Positions 8,705-16,590 of a stretch of DNA of 64,000 nucleotides are shown piece by piece. Position numbers and translations under genes: made by a program. A model generated the notes under the pieces. The model was not told the origin of the DNA, ran no database searches, and saw only the letters and a list, made by a program, of their open reading frames with translations. Origin of the DNA: Crossiella cryophila. Lineage in GTDB: Bacteria > Actinomycetota > Actinomycetes > Mycobacteriales > Pseudonocardiaceae. Location of the stretch: the NCBI RefSeq assembly GCF_014204915.1, contig NZ_JACHMH010000001.1, positions 9,275,501-9,339,500 of the forward strand, written 5' to 3'. Position 1 is the first letter of the stretch. Each line of letters opens with the position of its first letter.

Positions 8705-9906
8705 CCCGGACCCTCTCCGAGCACCGGCGGAGCAGCCCGGCGCTCGTCGGCGAACAGGTCGTCATCCTTGACCCAGAACTCGTTGACCCGCTCCACGTCG
8801 TCCTCGCCTCGCCCGGCGGCGGGCGCGGCCGGTTGGGTGAAGCCATGCCCCGCGGCACCAGGTCGACCAGCCGCACCTGGTGCCGGAGCGGGACGAACTG
8901 CGCCAGGCTGGTTGCCCACGCCCGGAGTGTGGCCAGGGCCGCGGCCGAGGGTTCCGCCGCCGGAACCGCCAGGTCCGCCGCCCGAGTCGTTGGGACCGAA
9001 TCCACCCACAACACCGCCGGCGACGCCACCACTCGGTCCGCCGGACGGGACACCGGGACCGCCGGGACCATTGGGGCCGCCGATCGGGCCGGGAGATGTG
9101 GGCGGCTGTCCAGGGGTGAACAGGCTTGGGTCGATCTGGTCGTTCGGCCGCGGTCCGGGTGGCAGTGGTTCCTGCGGCGGAAGCAGCGGATCGTGGGGGC
9201 CAGGCTGCCCCGACTGTTGCTGGTTACCGGCCTGGCCCGGGTCGCGTTGCCGGATCGAGGGGTCACGGCGCCGTGGGTCCCGCGGCCGACCGCCGGGAGG
9301 AACGATCGGCGGATCCGCCGGTGGCGGTCCGGGGGGCTCCGGTGTGGCCGCACCAGCCAGCTTCGGTGCCTCCGGCAACGGCTGGACCAAGGCCAGATGC
9401 GATTGGGAGGAGGACTTGTACGTGTACAGCGCCCGGTTGGCCGCGTCATCGGCCGCCCGCTGTTTCTCGACCTCGCGGTCCATGTTGTTGGACAGCCCGA
9501 ACAACTTCCCCGGGGCGGTGAAGCCATCCATGAGGGCGTCGCCGAAGGTGTAGGTGACCGGCGGCTTGGCCGGTACCGCCGACGTCACGGTCGAGACCGC
9601 GTCGGCCTGAGCCTGCATCCGCCCTTGTGCGGTGGTCGCGGCGGTGCTGGTGTTCCCGGCCCAGGATGCGGCCCGGAACATCTGGGCTCCGGCCAGCGCA
9701 CCAGCCTCAGAGTCCCACTCCGCGCCCAGCTTGCCGGCCGCTCGCCGGAGCCGGTCATCAGCTTCAGCCAGGGCCTTGCCCAACCGCGTCAGCCTGGCCT
9801 GCGCCCGGCTGAGCTCCGCCGGGCCCTTGCCGCCCTGCATCCAGCCATGCTTCTCCGGCAACGGGACACCCTCAAAACGGTAATCCCCGATCTGGTTGCT
9901 GCTCAT
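8701..9906 (-). CDS. PPE-like type VII secretion substrate with Pro/Gly-rich tail
   Basis: A 401-residue protein. The first 190 residues are helical (QARLTRLGKALAEADDRLRRAA, then EWDSEAGALAGAQMF), consistent with a PPE/WXG-type hairpin. From about residue 195 on it is Pro/Gly-rich (PPGPPPADPP, GGPNGPGGPGVP). It ends in a short acidic segment (AGRGEDDVERVNEFWVKDDDLF) that could be a secretion or partner-binding tail. The ATG at 9906 is preferred over a TTG two codons earlier. It lies between a DUF3558-like lipoprotein and the EspG-like gene, the usual company of PPE-type proteins in Pseudonocardiales. Confidence 0.65.
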   Translation of the reverse strand: MSSNQIGDYRFEGVPLPEKHGWMQGGKGPAELSRAQARLTRLGKALAEADDRLRRAAGKLGAEWDSEAGALAGAQMFRAASWAGNTSTAATTAQGRMQAQADAVSTVTSAVPAKPPVTYTFGDALMDGFTAPGKLFGLSNNMDREVEKQRAADDAANRALYTYKSSSQSHLALVQPLPEAPKLAGAATPEPPGPPPADPPIVPPGGRPRDPRRRDPSIRQRDPGQAGNQQQSGQPGPHDPLLPPQEPLPPGPRPNDQIDPSLFTPGQPPTSPGPIGGPNGPGGPGVPSGGPSGGVAGGVVGGFGPNDSGGGPGGSGGGTLGRGPGHTPGVGNQPGAVRPAPAPGAAGRPGAAGHGFTQPAAPAAGRGEDDVERVNEFWVKDDDLFADERRAAPPVLGEGPG

Positions 9907-9930
9907 ACCCAAACCCCCCTGAACCCCTGA

Positions 9931-10524
9931 TCAGCCCCGAACGGACAGCGTCTGCATGACCATTTCCGCCGCCACTCGTGCCTTCTCGCACGTCTGGTCT
10001 GTGGTGAACGCCTCCTTGGTCAACGCGGTGCCCATCACGTCCAGGCTCTGACCCGGTGCCACGTCAACCACGACGTGGCACGAGGTGGAGTTGTCACCGA
10101 TTCGGGTCTCAACAGCGCCGAAACCACCGGCCGTGACCTGCTTGACCTTGACGTTGCGCTCACCCTTGAGCCAAACCTCAGCACCTTCCTGCGGCACTGG
10201 AGTGACGCGGAGGCCGAACCGGGGGTCCTGGTTCGACTTGTCGAAGGAGCAGCTTCGGTTGCCCAGGTGGTCGGTCTGATCTGGCTGGGACAGCCGCGGC
10301 TTGCGATCGACTTGGAGTTGCTGTTGCTGGTCGGCGGTCAGCACGCCGCACGAGTCCAGCCCGGCGACCGGGATGGTCTTCGGTCGCGGCGGCAGCGTGG
10401 CGGCCGCCTTCGTCGTGGTGGTGGGCGACGCCGAGCTTGTCATTGCCGTGCCGTTGCCGGTGCAGCCGGCCAACACCAGCCCGCCGACGGCGAGGACGGC
10501 GACGAGGATTGATCGGTCACGCAT
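9931..10524 (-). CDS. DUF3558-like lipoprotein
   Basis: A 197-residue precursor with a lipobox (VLAGC) after a hydrophobic signal, then a Thr/Ala-rich linker and a domain with conserved cysteines (DSCGVLTADQ, RSCSF, TSCHVVV, QTCEKA). That is the DUF3558 pattern common in actinobacteria. It is predicted to be anchored on the outer face of the membrane. The ATG at 10524 lies inside the end of the upstream gene (8-bp overlap), so the genes are co-translated. A second DUF3558-like lipoprotein is at 48857, also beside ESX-type genes. Confidence 0.8.
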   Translation of the reverse strand: MRDRSILVAVLAVGGLVLAGCTGNGTAMTSSASPTTTTKAAATLPPRPKTIPVAGLDSCGVLTADQQQQLQVDRKPRLSQPDQTDHLGNRSCSFDKSNQDPRFGLRVTPVPQEGAEVWLKGERNVKVKQVTAGGFGAVETRIGDNSTSCHVVVDVAPGQSLDVMGTALTKEAFTTDQTCEKARVAAEMVMQTLSVRG

Positions 10525-10891
10525 TCGGGTTCCCCTCACCAGCGAGTGCAGTGGTGATCTCGGCGTCCGTGTAGCCGTAGTCCTTGGCGGCGGCTTTCAT
10601 CTGCGCGACCGCGTCCTCCAACGTCCGCACATACTGGTAGCCGCGCTGGACATAGGAGTCCGCGTTGTCGGCGAACATGCCGTTGAGTACTTTGGCGACG
10701 TCCTTGCTCACCGGATCCAGTCGAGCAGGCTCCATCCGAATGTCTGCCTCGCAGACTCGCACTTCCTCGTACAGCCATTGGGCAGTGTCCTGGGTTTCCT
10801 TGGCCATCTGGAGGACGTTCTCCTTGTTGACCTTGAAACCGGCCCCGCCACCGCCTCCGGGCGGCATCGAGCCGCCGTTCCCCTCATGCAC
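10517..10891 (-). CDS. PE/WXG-like small ESX-type protein
   Basis: A 124-residue protein with a Gly-rich N-terminus and one long helical segment (VNKENVLQMAKETQDTA, then the C-terminal NADSYVQRGYQYVRTLEDAVAQM), as expected for a PE-like or WXG100-like partner of the PPE protein downstream. The GTG at 10891 has a GAGGGG site; an ATG at 10867 is an alternative. It is first in a tight minus-strand operon: PE-like, DUF3558 lipoprotein, PPE-like, EspG-like. Exact family assignment is uncertain. Confidence 0.6.
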   Translation of the reverse strand: MHEGNGGSMPPGGGGGAGFKVNKENVLQMAKETQDTAQWLYEEVRVCEADIRMEPARLDPVSKDVAKVLNGMFADNADSYVQRGYQYVRTLEDAVAQMKAAAKDYGYTDAEITTALAGEGNPNA

Positions 10892-10993
10892 AGTTCGTGT
10901 CCCCTCGTACCCATCCCCGTACTGCCAGTAACCGTACCTGGGACCGGTCGGTGAGTTGAGGGGTTCCCTCCGAACGGAGGACGAACGCGAACG

Positions 10994-11287
10994 TCACACC
11001 GTCGGGGGAATGGGCTCGTCCTGGCCAGGCCAGCCACCGAACGCCTCGCGGGCGGCCAGGTACCGCTGGCAACCGTCGAAGTACCCCTGCACCGCCGCGT
11101 GCAAAACCGCCGCCATCTCCAGGTCGGACCTGGTGACCGTGTACGGATCGTCGGTGTGGAAACGCAGTTCGACGCCAGCCGCCACGATGACCAGCACGGG
11201 AACGCCGTTTTCCGTGCGGGTGCTGACCTCGGTTCCGCTGGCCAGGGGAAAGAACAGCACCTCGGCGGGCGCGCTGTCGTCACTCAT
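10994..11287 (-). CDS. hypothetical protein, small
   Basis: A 97-residue cytosolic protein from ATG 11287. It has an N-terminal beta-rich stretch (VLFFPLASGTEVST, GVPVLVIVAAGVELRFHTDD) followed by helices. No signal peptide or membrane segment. It lies about 100 bp upstream of the PE-like gene on the same strand and could be its first operon member. Not recognised. Confidence 0.65.
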   Translation of the reverse strand: MSDDSAPAEVLFFPLASGTEVSTRTENGVPVLVIVAAGVELRFHTDDPYTVTRSDLEMAAVLHAAVQGYFDGCQRYLAAREAFGGWPGQDEPIPPTV

Positions 11288-11449
11288 GATCAATCATTTC
11301 CTCACGTGGTCGGAACAGCGGACCGGACGACCCGCTTTCGGTGCGGGCGAGACCGAGTTCAGCCCGGCCTGCGCATGCTTGCCCGCGGTCTTACCCGCCG
11401 GGCCGTTCTTCCGGAGCGCCCCACCCCAGGGCACTCCTGCAGCTCGGTT

Positions 11450-11863
11450 TCACTTCGCTTCGCGGTCAGCGCTCGCGGAGTCATTGCCGCCTAGCGACTC
11501 CGCGCCCGGGACCAGTGACCGAACCGCGGGCGGCGGATCATCCGGGAACATCGCGTTCAGCTCGATCGCCTCGGCCTGAACCTTCGCTCCGTATGCCTCC
11601 AGGGCGTCCCCGTGGTCGTTCAGTGCCTGCGGAAGCCGGGTCAGGCAGTACCCAATCCGCTCGGCCAACTCCACTGACGGCACACCGTCAGCTGTCATCA
11701 TCAGCAGGTCCTCCAACGGCATGAACAGTCCGGCGAGCCGGTGCCGGGCATCCGCCAACTTCGCCTCCTCCGGCGACCCGCGGAGCGCGACCATGGCGTA
11801 GCCGGACACGACGTTCAGCAGAACCCGGTCCTTCTCGGGCAAGTCGGCGAAGTGCCCGCTCAT
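11450..11863 (-). CDS. hypothetical protein, coupled to upstream gene
   Basis: A 137-residue mostly helical protein whose ATG overlaps the stop of the upstream gene (11860-11863). It contains EKDRVLLNVVSGYAMVALRGS and a long amphipathic stretch, but no motif I can name. It ends a run of coupled minus-strand genes (RbpA-like, 308-residue protein, this one). An ESX-accessory or scaffold role is possible by context. Confidence 0.7.
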   Translation of the reverse strand: MSGHFADLPEKDRVLLNVVSGYAMVALRGSPEEAKLADARHRLAGLFMPLEDLLMMTADGVPSVELAERIGYCLTRLPQALNDHGDALEAYGAKVQAEAIELNAMFPDDPPPAVRSLVPGAESLGGNDSASADREAK

Positions 11864-12786
11864 TCCGGCCCGCCTTCCTCAACGCCGTCCGGGGCACCGC
11901 CAGCCTCGGACACGCCACTGGCGGCGGTCAGCCGTGGTCGCCCTGGCGCCCTCGCGTTCAGGTACCTGCTCACCGACGCACCTGCCTCGGTCACTCCCGC
12001 CAGCAACTCCGCCAACTCGGGGTCCCCACCCACCGGCGCGGTCAGTCCCGGCGCTTCAGGGTGGGCATGGCGCCGGACACGCTCGTCCAAGATCCGAACC
12101 TGGTCTTCGACGTGCCAGGCCGACACGGCCAGACTCCGCAAGCACTCCGAGAGGAAGGTCGCCGCATCCGCGAGGTTGTCGCAAACCTCCTCATGTCCCT
12201 CCTGATAGGCGAACAGCCCGTCCAGCGCAGCCCACCACGTCACGAACTTGGCCCACTTCGCGGCCACAGGATCGACCTGGGCCAGCAGCGCGTCCTGCAC
12301 GGCGCGCGCCTCGGCGACGTCTCGGGCAGCGGCCCCGCGCAGCCCTGAGCCCCCGGCTCCCGTGGCGCTGTCGGAGGTGGCGTTGGCTTCGTTCGCGCTC
12401 AGTCGGCCAACGGCGGCCAGGTGATCGGGGAGGCATGGCAGTTCGTCCTGAGCAGTCTGCGTCTCGGACGGGTCCGGGCCTGGCTCGTAAATGGTGCCGT
12501 GGTGCTCGGTGAGTTCAGCGTGCCGCTGGTAGAAGTTGAGCGCGGCCACGGCATGCGCACGGGCGAGATCGGCGTGCGTTCGGAGTGCCTCGGCCAACTC
12601 CGCAGGGTCGCTCTGCTGCGCGCGGCGCAGTTCCCGCAGCCGGGCCTCGGCAGTGGTCAGAGCCATGGCTGCCTGCCGTACCAGGAACTCCTCCGACTTG
12701 CCCATCAACTCCGCGTCCGCGGAGACCATGGCCTCGATGCACACGGCCGGACTGAGATGGGTGGGCCATCCACCGAACTCGATCAT
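11860..12786 (-). CDS. hypothetical helical protein, coupled to the RbpA-like gene
   Basis: A 308-residue, strongly helical, Ala/Glu-rich protein with coiled-coil-like stretches (AEARLRELRRAQQSDPAELAEAL) and an aromatic segment (AAKWAKFVTWWAALDGLFAY). No signal peptide. Its ATG overlaps the end of the RbpA-like gene and its stop overlaps the next start, so stoichiometric translation is likely. I do not recognise the family; the length and long helices would suit a structural or scaffold protein. Confidence 0.7.
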   Translation of the reverse strand: MIEFGGWPTHLSPAVCIEAMVSADAELMGKSEEFLVRQAAMALTTAEARLRELRRAQQSDPAELAEALRTHADLARAHAVAALNFYQRHAELTEHHGTIYEPGPDPSETQTAQDELPCLPDHLAAVGRLSANEANATSDSATGAGGSGLRGAAARDVAEARAVQDALLAQVDPVAAKWAKFVTWWAALDGLFAYQEGHEEVCDNLADAATFLSECLRSLAVSAWHVEDQVRILDERVRRHAHPEAPGLTAPVGGDPELAELLAGVTEAGASVSRYLNARAPGRPRLTAASGVSEAGGAPDGVEEGGPE

Positions 12787-13232
12787 GGCTTGTTCCGACC
12801 GGCGGGGAAGGCGCGCACAGGTTCTCCGCGTAGTTTGGCCAAGCGGTACTGCACCAACTCCTCCAACTCGGCGGGTGAGCGGCGCTCCATGAGGTGTTCC
12901 AACGGGGTCTTGGGGGTCCAGTCCGGGTTGCCGCGCCGGGAACGGCGCTCGCCGCCCGCCTTCGGGGTTTTCGCCTGCTGCGCCGGGTTCTTGGCCTTCT
13001 CGATCTCGGCAGCGGTCGGTGGCGGGTCGATGCGTGCAGCAGTGGTGCCGTGCGGGAGGCAGTCCCAGGTCAACGGGATGTCGGTGGCGGCGGTCGACAT
13101 CGGAACGGTGACGACGCAGTCCGCGGCCGGGTGCGGGCAGAGGAAGCTCACCGGCATCCGCGGGGCAAGGTCATGGTCCCGGTCGACCTCGACCACCTGA
13201 GGTACGGACTGGGCCACGCGCAAGAGCCTCAC
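12783..13232 (-). CDS. RbpA-like RNA-polymerase-binding protein
   Basis: A 149-residue relative of RbpA, the actinobacterial protein that joins principal sigma factors to RNA polymerase and helps open promoters. The N-terminal VEVDRDHDLAPR (14-25) matches the RbpA core entry, followed by a compact domain with candidate zinc ligands (CPHPAADC at 32-39, DCLPHG at 57-62). The C-terminal TPLEHLMERRSPAELEELV (109-127) matches the RbpA sigma-interaction helix. Housekeeping RbpA is near 110-130 residues; this copy has a longer basic linker. It is coupled to genes on both sides (ATGA overlaps). An element copy alongside two sigma-like proteins suggests dedicated promoter use. Confidence 0.8.
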   Translation of the reverse strand: MRLLRVAQSVPQVVEVDRDHDLAPRMPVSFLCPHPAADCVVTVPMSTAATDIPLTWDCLPHGTTAARIDPPPTAAEIEKAKNPAQQAKTPKAGGERRSRRGNPDWTPKTPLEHLMERRSPAELEELVQYRLAKLRGEPVRAFPAGRNKP

Positions 13233-13420
13233 GTCGGGTCCTCAGCTTCCCTGCGCGCGACGAAACGCTCCGCTTCCCGGTGCAAGGCGGCGTTTCCCTC
13301 AAGAGTTCGGGGATCGAGGCGAGGTTGGTAACCAGCGCTGTCCTTTGTGGACACGTCGGCTACGAGCCGGAGATGTCCCCGGTGTCCGGGTGGTTTGTCG
13401 GGCACAGCGCGGTCCTCCAC
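13229..13420 (-). CDS. small hypothetical protein upstream of the RbpA-like gene
   Basis: A 63-residue basic protein (KPPGHRGHLRLVADV, then a helix with REAERFVARREAED) whose stop overlaps the RbpA-like start (13229-13232). No membrane segment. Not recognised. Coupling with RbpA supports the coding call. Confidence 0.55.
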   Translation of the reverse strand: MEDRAVPDKPPGHRGHLRLVADVSTKDSAGYQPRLDPRTLEGNAALHREAERFVARREAEDPT

Positions 13421-13477
13421 GTGGAGCTGATGATCAGGTAGAAGAGGTGTGGACCGGGCCGCCGGATGCGGTGTCGG

Positions 13478-14146
13478 TCAGCACTGGTCGGCCTTGTCCT
13501 CGCCCGGCCGGAAGCTACGGCGGGACGTGCCATCCGGCGCCGGAATCACCGGCGGCGCTGGCTGATCGTGTGGGCTGCCGAGTGGTCCGTGCCGCTCGGC
13601 GTACGCGGCGACCGCGGCTGACAGCACGGCAAAGCGCTTGAACATCATCGACGTCACGGTTCCCACCAGGGACAGCACGCACACCGCGAACACCGCCTGC
13701 GTCACCACCTCCGGCCAGCCAAACCTGAGCTGGCACACCAGGAGCACGGTCAGCGCGAGCACCGAGCCGAGGTTGGCGGCGATGGCCCAGTTCGTCTCGC
13801 GCTCGGCCTGGCGGAACGTCGAGCTTTCCGCGCGCAGGCTCATCACCTGGATGCGATGGGACCGTGCGGAGTAGGCGGCGTACAGGTCGACCAGCGGACG
13901 CAGGTCCGGCGGTGCGGAGTGGTCCGGCGGATGCACCGCGTAGGGCTGGCCGGGCAGGAACCGCAGGCTGCGGACGAAGTCGCACAGGCAGTGTTCGCAG
14001 CAGCATGCCGCGGCCACAAACCCGTTGTCGGGCAACACTTCGTCGGCCAGATGGTAGGTGTGTCGTCCAGCCTGACACTGTCCGCACCGCGCCGAGCGGG
14101 GCTGTTCACCGGTGCGGCCGCGCAGCGCCGCAAGGATCTTTCGCAT
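13478..14146 (-). CDS. membrane protein with N-terminal cysteine cluster
   Basis: A 222-residue protein from ATG 14146. Cysteines cluster early (RCGQCQ near 23-26, CCCEHCLCDF near 65-74), suggesting a metal site on the cytosolic side. Two membrane segments follow at about 137-190 (IAANLGSVLALTVLLVC and VFAVCVLSLVGTVTSMMF), then a hydrophilic tail. It follows a cysteine-rich small protein by 4 bp. No family recognised. Confidence 0.7.
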   Translation of the reverse strand: MRKILAALRGRTGEQPRSARCGQCQAGRHTYHLADEVLPDNGFVAAACCCEHCLCDFVRSLRFLPGQPYAVHPPDHSAPPDLRPLVDLYAAYSARSHRIQVMSLRAESSTFRQAERETNWAIAANLGSVLALTVLLVCQLRFGWPEVVTQAVFAVCVLSLVGTVTSMMFKRFAVLSAAVAAYAERHGPLGSPHDQPAPPVIPAPDGTSRRSFRPGEDKADQC

Positions 14147-14150
14147 AGGA

Positions 14151-14381
14151 CTACCCCGCTTCCTGGACGTCGGATTGGCCAACTAGCCGGGCGGGGTCCT
14201 GCGCCGGGGAAGGAACCATCGCCAGGCGCCGGCGTGGCGAAATGGGGCGGGGTGTCGGCTTACCCGTTCCCTTGGAGGGGCACTGCGGGGCCGGGCACGG
14301 TTTCCAGTACGGCGAGATGTTGCAGTTGGCCATGACCTCGCCCTTGTTGTTGCAGGTGAAGCATCTGCGCGGATCAGCCAT
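14151..14381 (-). CDS. small cysteine-rich (zinc-ribbon-like) protein
   Basis: A 76-residue protein with CFTCNNKG, NCN, PCPAPQC in the first 40 residues, the pattern of a DnaJ-type or zinc-ribbon finger, then a basic tail. Its start overlaps the end of a tiny membrane protein gene (14374-14490). Likely a metal-binding accessory protein; function unknown. Confidence 0.6.
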   Translation of the reverse strand: MADPRRCFTCNNKGEVMANCNISPYWKPCPAPQCPSKGTGKPTPRPISPRRRLAMVPSPAQDPARLVGQSDVQEAG

Positions 14382-14490
14382 CGCGATCACGCCTCCGCCC
14401 GTGGCCCTTGCGGTACGCGAACGCGACCGACAACAGCACCGCGCCAAGGGTCAGCGCGACGGTGCTGAGTACGACATGCCGTTCGTCCAT
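14374..14490 (-). CDS. 38-residue single-pass membrane protein
   Basis: A short frame beginning MDERHVV, with one hydrophobic segment (about 7-25: LSTVALTLGAVLLSVAFAY) and a basic tail (RKGHGRRRDRDG). The ATG at 14490 follows an AAGGGG site, and the stop overlaps the next gene's start by 8 bp. The clean topology, site and overlap make it likely to be real. It would head the small minus-strand group 14490 to 13478. Confidence 0.5.
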   Translation of the reverse strand: MDERHVVLSTVALTLGAVLLSVAFAYRKGHGRRRDRDG

Positions 14491-14718
14491 GCCTGCCCCT
14501 TCGATTGCCAGGGACGGCGGACCACGGGGCTCGCGCGCCCGTCCCCGCCGCGTGCACTGGTGAGCGGACGGGGCCAGCAGCGCTCACACGACGAGTCCTG
14601 CTGCCCCGTCCGCCCTCGTGAGCACGGCCACCCGGCGGTTGCTATCCGGGAATAGCTGATCCGCCGAACCGTCTCGGTGACGGTCCATGCGAGGCCCGAC
14701 GACCGTGCTCGCCTTCGG

Positions 14719-14762
14719 GGGTGGACAGGGCTGCCGTGCCACCGAACAAGCCCTGCCCACCC
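14719..14762. terminator. hairpin, probable terminator or insulator
   Basis: A 14-bp stem with one mismatch (GGGTGGACAGGGCT / AGCCCTGCCCACCC) and a 16-nt loop, lying between divergent transcription units. Confidence 0.4.
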
Positions 14763-14865
14763 GTGCTGAGTCCAGACGCGGGCATGGCGTACTGCCGCTA
14801 CCCGACTTGCCTGCGGCACTCCTTCTGCAGGAGCCGCGTCCGTACCAGCAAGCTGACGGTAACAG

Positions 14866-14877
14866 GTGAATATGCAC
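14866..14877. promoter_or_regulatory. operator-like palindrome, upstream copy
   Basis: GTGAATATGCAC, an imperfect dyad matching the perfect one at 14895-14910. The two centres are 31 bp apart, about three helical turns. Confidence 0.5.
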
Positions 14878-14894
14878 TTTGATCGCTACCGATA

Positions 14895-14910
14895 GAGTGA
14901 ATATTCACTC
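14895..14910. promoter_or_regulatory. operator-like perfect 16-bp palindrome
   Basis: GAGTGAATATTCACTC, 45 bp before the XRE regulator ATG. Likely an autoregulatory site for that regulator. Confidence 0.6.
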
Positions 14911-14954
14911 GACGCCAGGCGATAGTGTTGGCTCACCCAGGCGGAAGAGGACCC

Positions 14955-15812
14955 ATGGCATCGACCCCGACCAGGCGCAAGCGCCGACTCGGCCAGTTCC
15001 TGTACGAGCTGCGCAAGCGCGCCGGCAAGAACGAACAGGACTTCACCAGCCTGACGCGCAAGTCCCAGGCCACGCTGTCCCGCATCGAGTCCGGCCGGAC
15101 GCTACCTGGCTGGACGATGCTCGGCGCGATGCTGACCTTCTACGGCGCCACCGCCGAAGAGCGCCGCGAGGGTGAGTCGCTGTGGATCGAAGCGCAGCAG
15201 GACAGCAAGCGGATGGAACACGCCGGTGTCTACAACCCGAAGGCACGCGGTTTCATCCGCGGCGAGAGTGACGCCTCCGCTGAGCGGACGGTCGCCCCGC
15301 TGGTGATCCCGGGCGTGCTTCAGACGTTGGAGTACGCCCTCGCGCTGTACGTCGCGGCGCACCGATTCGTCACCCAGCCGTCCACTGACCGCGTGGTCGC
15401 CGCCCACGCCGCGCGAAGCCAGTTGCTTCAAGGTCCGAATGCGCTCAGCCTGCACGCACTCCTCGACGAGGCGTGCATCCGGCGCGTTGTCGGCGGCCCC
15501 AAGGTCATGGCCGCTCAACTGCGGTACTTGCCGAAACTTGGCGCACAGCCCAACGTCGACCTGCAACTGATCCCGTTCGAGGCCGGGGCCTACGGCACGA
15601 TGTCCGGCTCGATCATCCTTGGCTACGAGGACGACCAGGATCCCGACGCCGTCTATCTCGAAATCACTGGTGGCGGCGTGTGGGTGGAGAATGAGGTGGA
15701 TGTCCGGAAGTACACGTCGTCCTTCACGGACATCGCGGAGAAGGCTGCGCTGCCGCCCGACAGAACAGCCGAAGTGATCAGCGAACAGGCTGCCAACCTG
15801 GAGAAGACATGA
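14955..15812 (+). CDS. XRE-family regulator with DUF5753 (Scr1-type antitoxin-like)
   Basis: A 285-residue protein. An N-terminal helix-turn-helix (about 15-75, with SQATLSRIESGRTLPGW as recognition helix region) is followed by a DUF5753-type domain of about 170 residues (VIPGVLQTLEYA, LHALLDEACIRRVVGGP, QLIPFEAGAYGTMSGSIILGYE). This is one of the most abundant regulator families of filamentous actinomycetes, normally paired with a DUF397 gene, as here (ATGA overlap 15809-15812). ATG 14955 has a GAAGAGGA site. Two operator-like palindromes lie just upstream, suggesting autoregulation. Confidence 0.88.
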   Translation: MASTPTRRKRRLGQFLYELRKRAGKNEQDFTSLTRKSQATLSRIESGRTLPGWTMLGAMLTFYGATAEERREGESLWIEAQQDSKRMEHAGVYNPKARGFIRGESDASAERTVAPLVIPGVLQTLEYALALYVAAHRFVTQPSTDRVVAAHAARSQLLQGPNALSLHALLDEACIRRVVGGPKVMAAQLRYLPKLGAQPNVDLQLIPFEAGAYGTMSGSIILGYEDDQDPDAVYLEITGGGVWVENEVDVRKYTSSFTDIAEKAALPPDRTAEVISEQAANLEKT

Positions 15813-15994
15813 CCCGCAAGACATGGCGTACCAGCAGTTACAGTCAACCGTCGAACGCGTGCGTCGAAGTAGCGACCAGCCCCACAGCGGTGCACATCCG
15901 CGACACGAAGAACCGCGGCGGCGGCGAGCTGGCTTTCGCCACCTCGGCCTTCAAGAGCTTCCTCGTCAAGTTCGCGAACAGCGAGCATCGGTAG
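15809..15994 (+). CDS. DUF397 protein
   Basis: A 61-residue DUF397 protein: the TWRTSSYSQPSNACVEVA start, VHIRDTKNRGGGELAF, and the FKSFL end are the family landmarks. It is coupled to the XRE regulator. DUF397 proteins are proposed partners of XRE-DUF5753 regulators, in some cases toxin-like; here only the pairing is visible. Confidence 0.88.
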   Translation: MTRKTWRTSSYSQPSNACVEVATSPTAVHIRDTKNRGGGELAFATSAFKSFLVKFANSEHR

Positions 15995-16013
15995 GCCGTA
16001 CCAAGAACAGCTT

Positions 16014-16043
16014 GCGGGGCACCTGGTTATCCGGGTGCCCCGC
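16014..16043. terminator. terminator hairpin after DUF397
   Basis: A 10-bp stem (GCGGGGCACC / GGTGCCCCGC) with a 10-nt loop, 20 bp past the DUF397 stop and between convergent genes. Confidence 0.65.
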
Positions 16044-16070
16044 GTGCTGTGCGCCCGGCGGGTCCAGCGT

Positions 16071-16337
16071 TCACCAAGGCTCGCCGAACTCGCCATCCCT
16101 TGCCCCGGCAAGGAAGGCGTCCCACTCACTGGTGGTGAAGACGAGGATCGGCCCGTCGGGTTGCGCGCTGTTCCGCATGCCGATGTAGGTGGTACCACCG
16201 GAGTCCACGAAGGCGATCTCGACCTTGCCGGTTCCCTCGGGGTCGTCGCCGCTGAGCCAGGTGGCCGAGGAGAAGTCGAGCGAATCCCGGACGGCGGCCT
16301 TGTCGTCGTAGAGCGGAACTCTGCTCTGATCCACCAC
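16071..16337 (-). CDS. second DUF397 protein, convergent copy
   Basis: An 88-residue DUF397 homologue (SSATWLSGDDPEGTGKVEIAF, YIGMRNSAQPDGPILVFTTSEWDAFLAG) on the opposite strand to the first. The start is chosen at a GTG next to GGAGGTGGG; the GTG one codon later is equally possible. It has no XRE partner beside it on its own strand, so it may share the neighbouring regulator or be a solitary copy. Confidence 0.8.
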   Translation of the reverse strand: MVDQSRVPLYDDKAAVRDSLDFSSATWLSGDDPEGTGKVEIAFVDSGGTTYIGMRNSAQPDGPILVFTTSEWDAFLAGARDGEFGEPW

Positions 16338-16590
16338 ACCCACCTCCGCCGAAAAGTCACCCGCCCGCGCAATTCGGTTGCCAGGCAAGGCAAAGCATAC
16401 GTCGACAACCGGGCGGCGTGGTCGCCACCCGGTTGAGCAGGCACGCTCAGCTGTCCGTCGCCCGCACCAGTAGGGCGTGCCCGGCGGCAAGGTCGAACTG
16501 GCGGGCGCCGACGGCGTCGTGGCTGCGCCGGACGTGCCGACGGGGTCGGCCTGGCGCGCCGCACAAGTTCGTCCCTGGCACGGTGCACGG

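Larger units (their letters stand above)
14491..14954. other. intergenic regulatory region between divergent units
   Basis: No convincing gene here. It holds a 14-bp hairpin (14719-14762), two operator-like palindromes in front of the XRE gene, and presumably promoters for both directions. Confidence 0.5.

Noticed and set aside
10930-10940. Possible promoter motif before the PE-like gene
   Set aside because: The minus strand reads ACGGTTACTGG, too different from GCGTTACCT.
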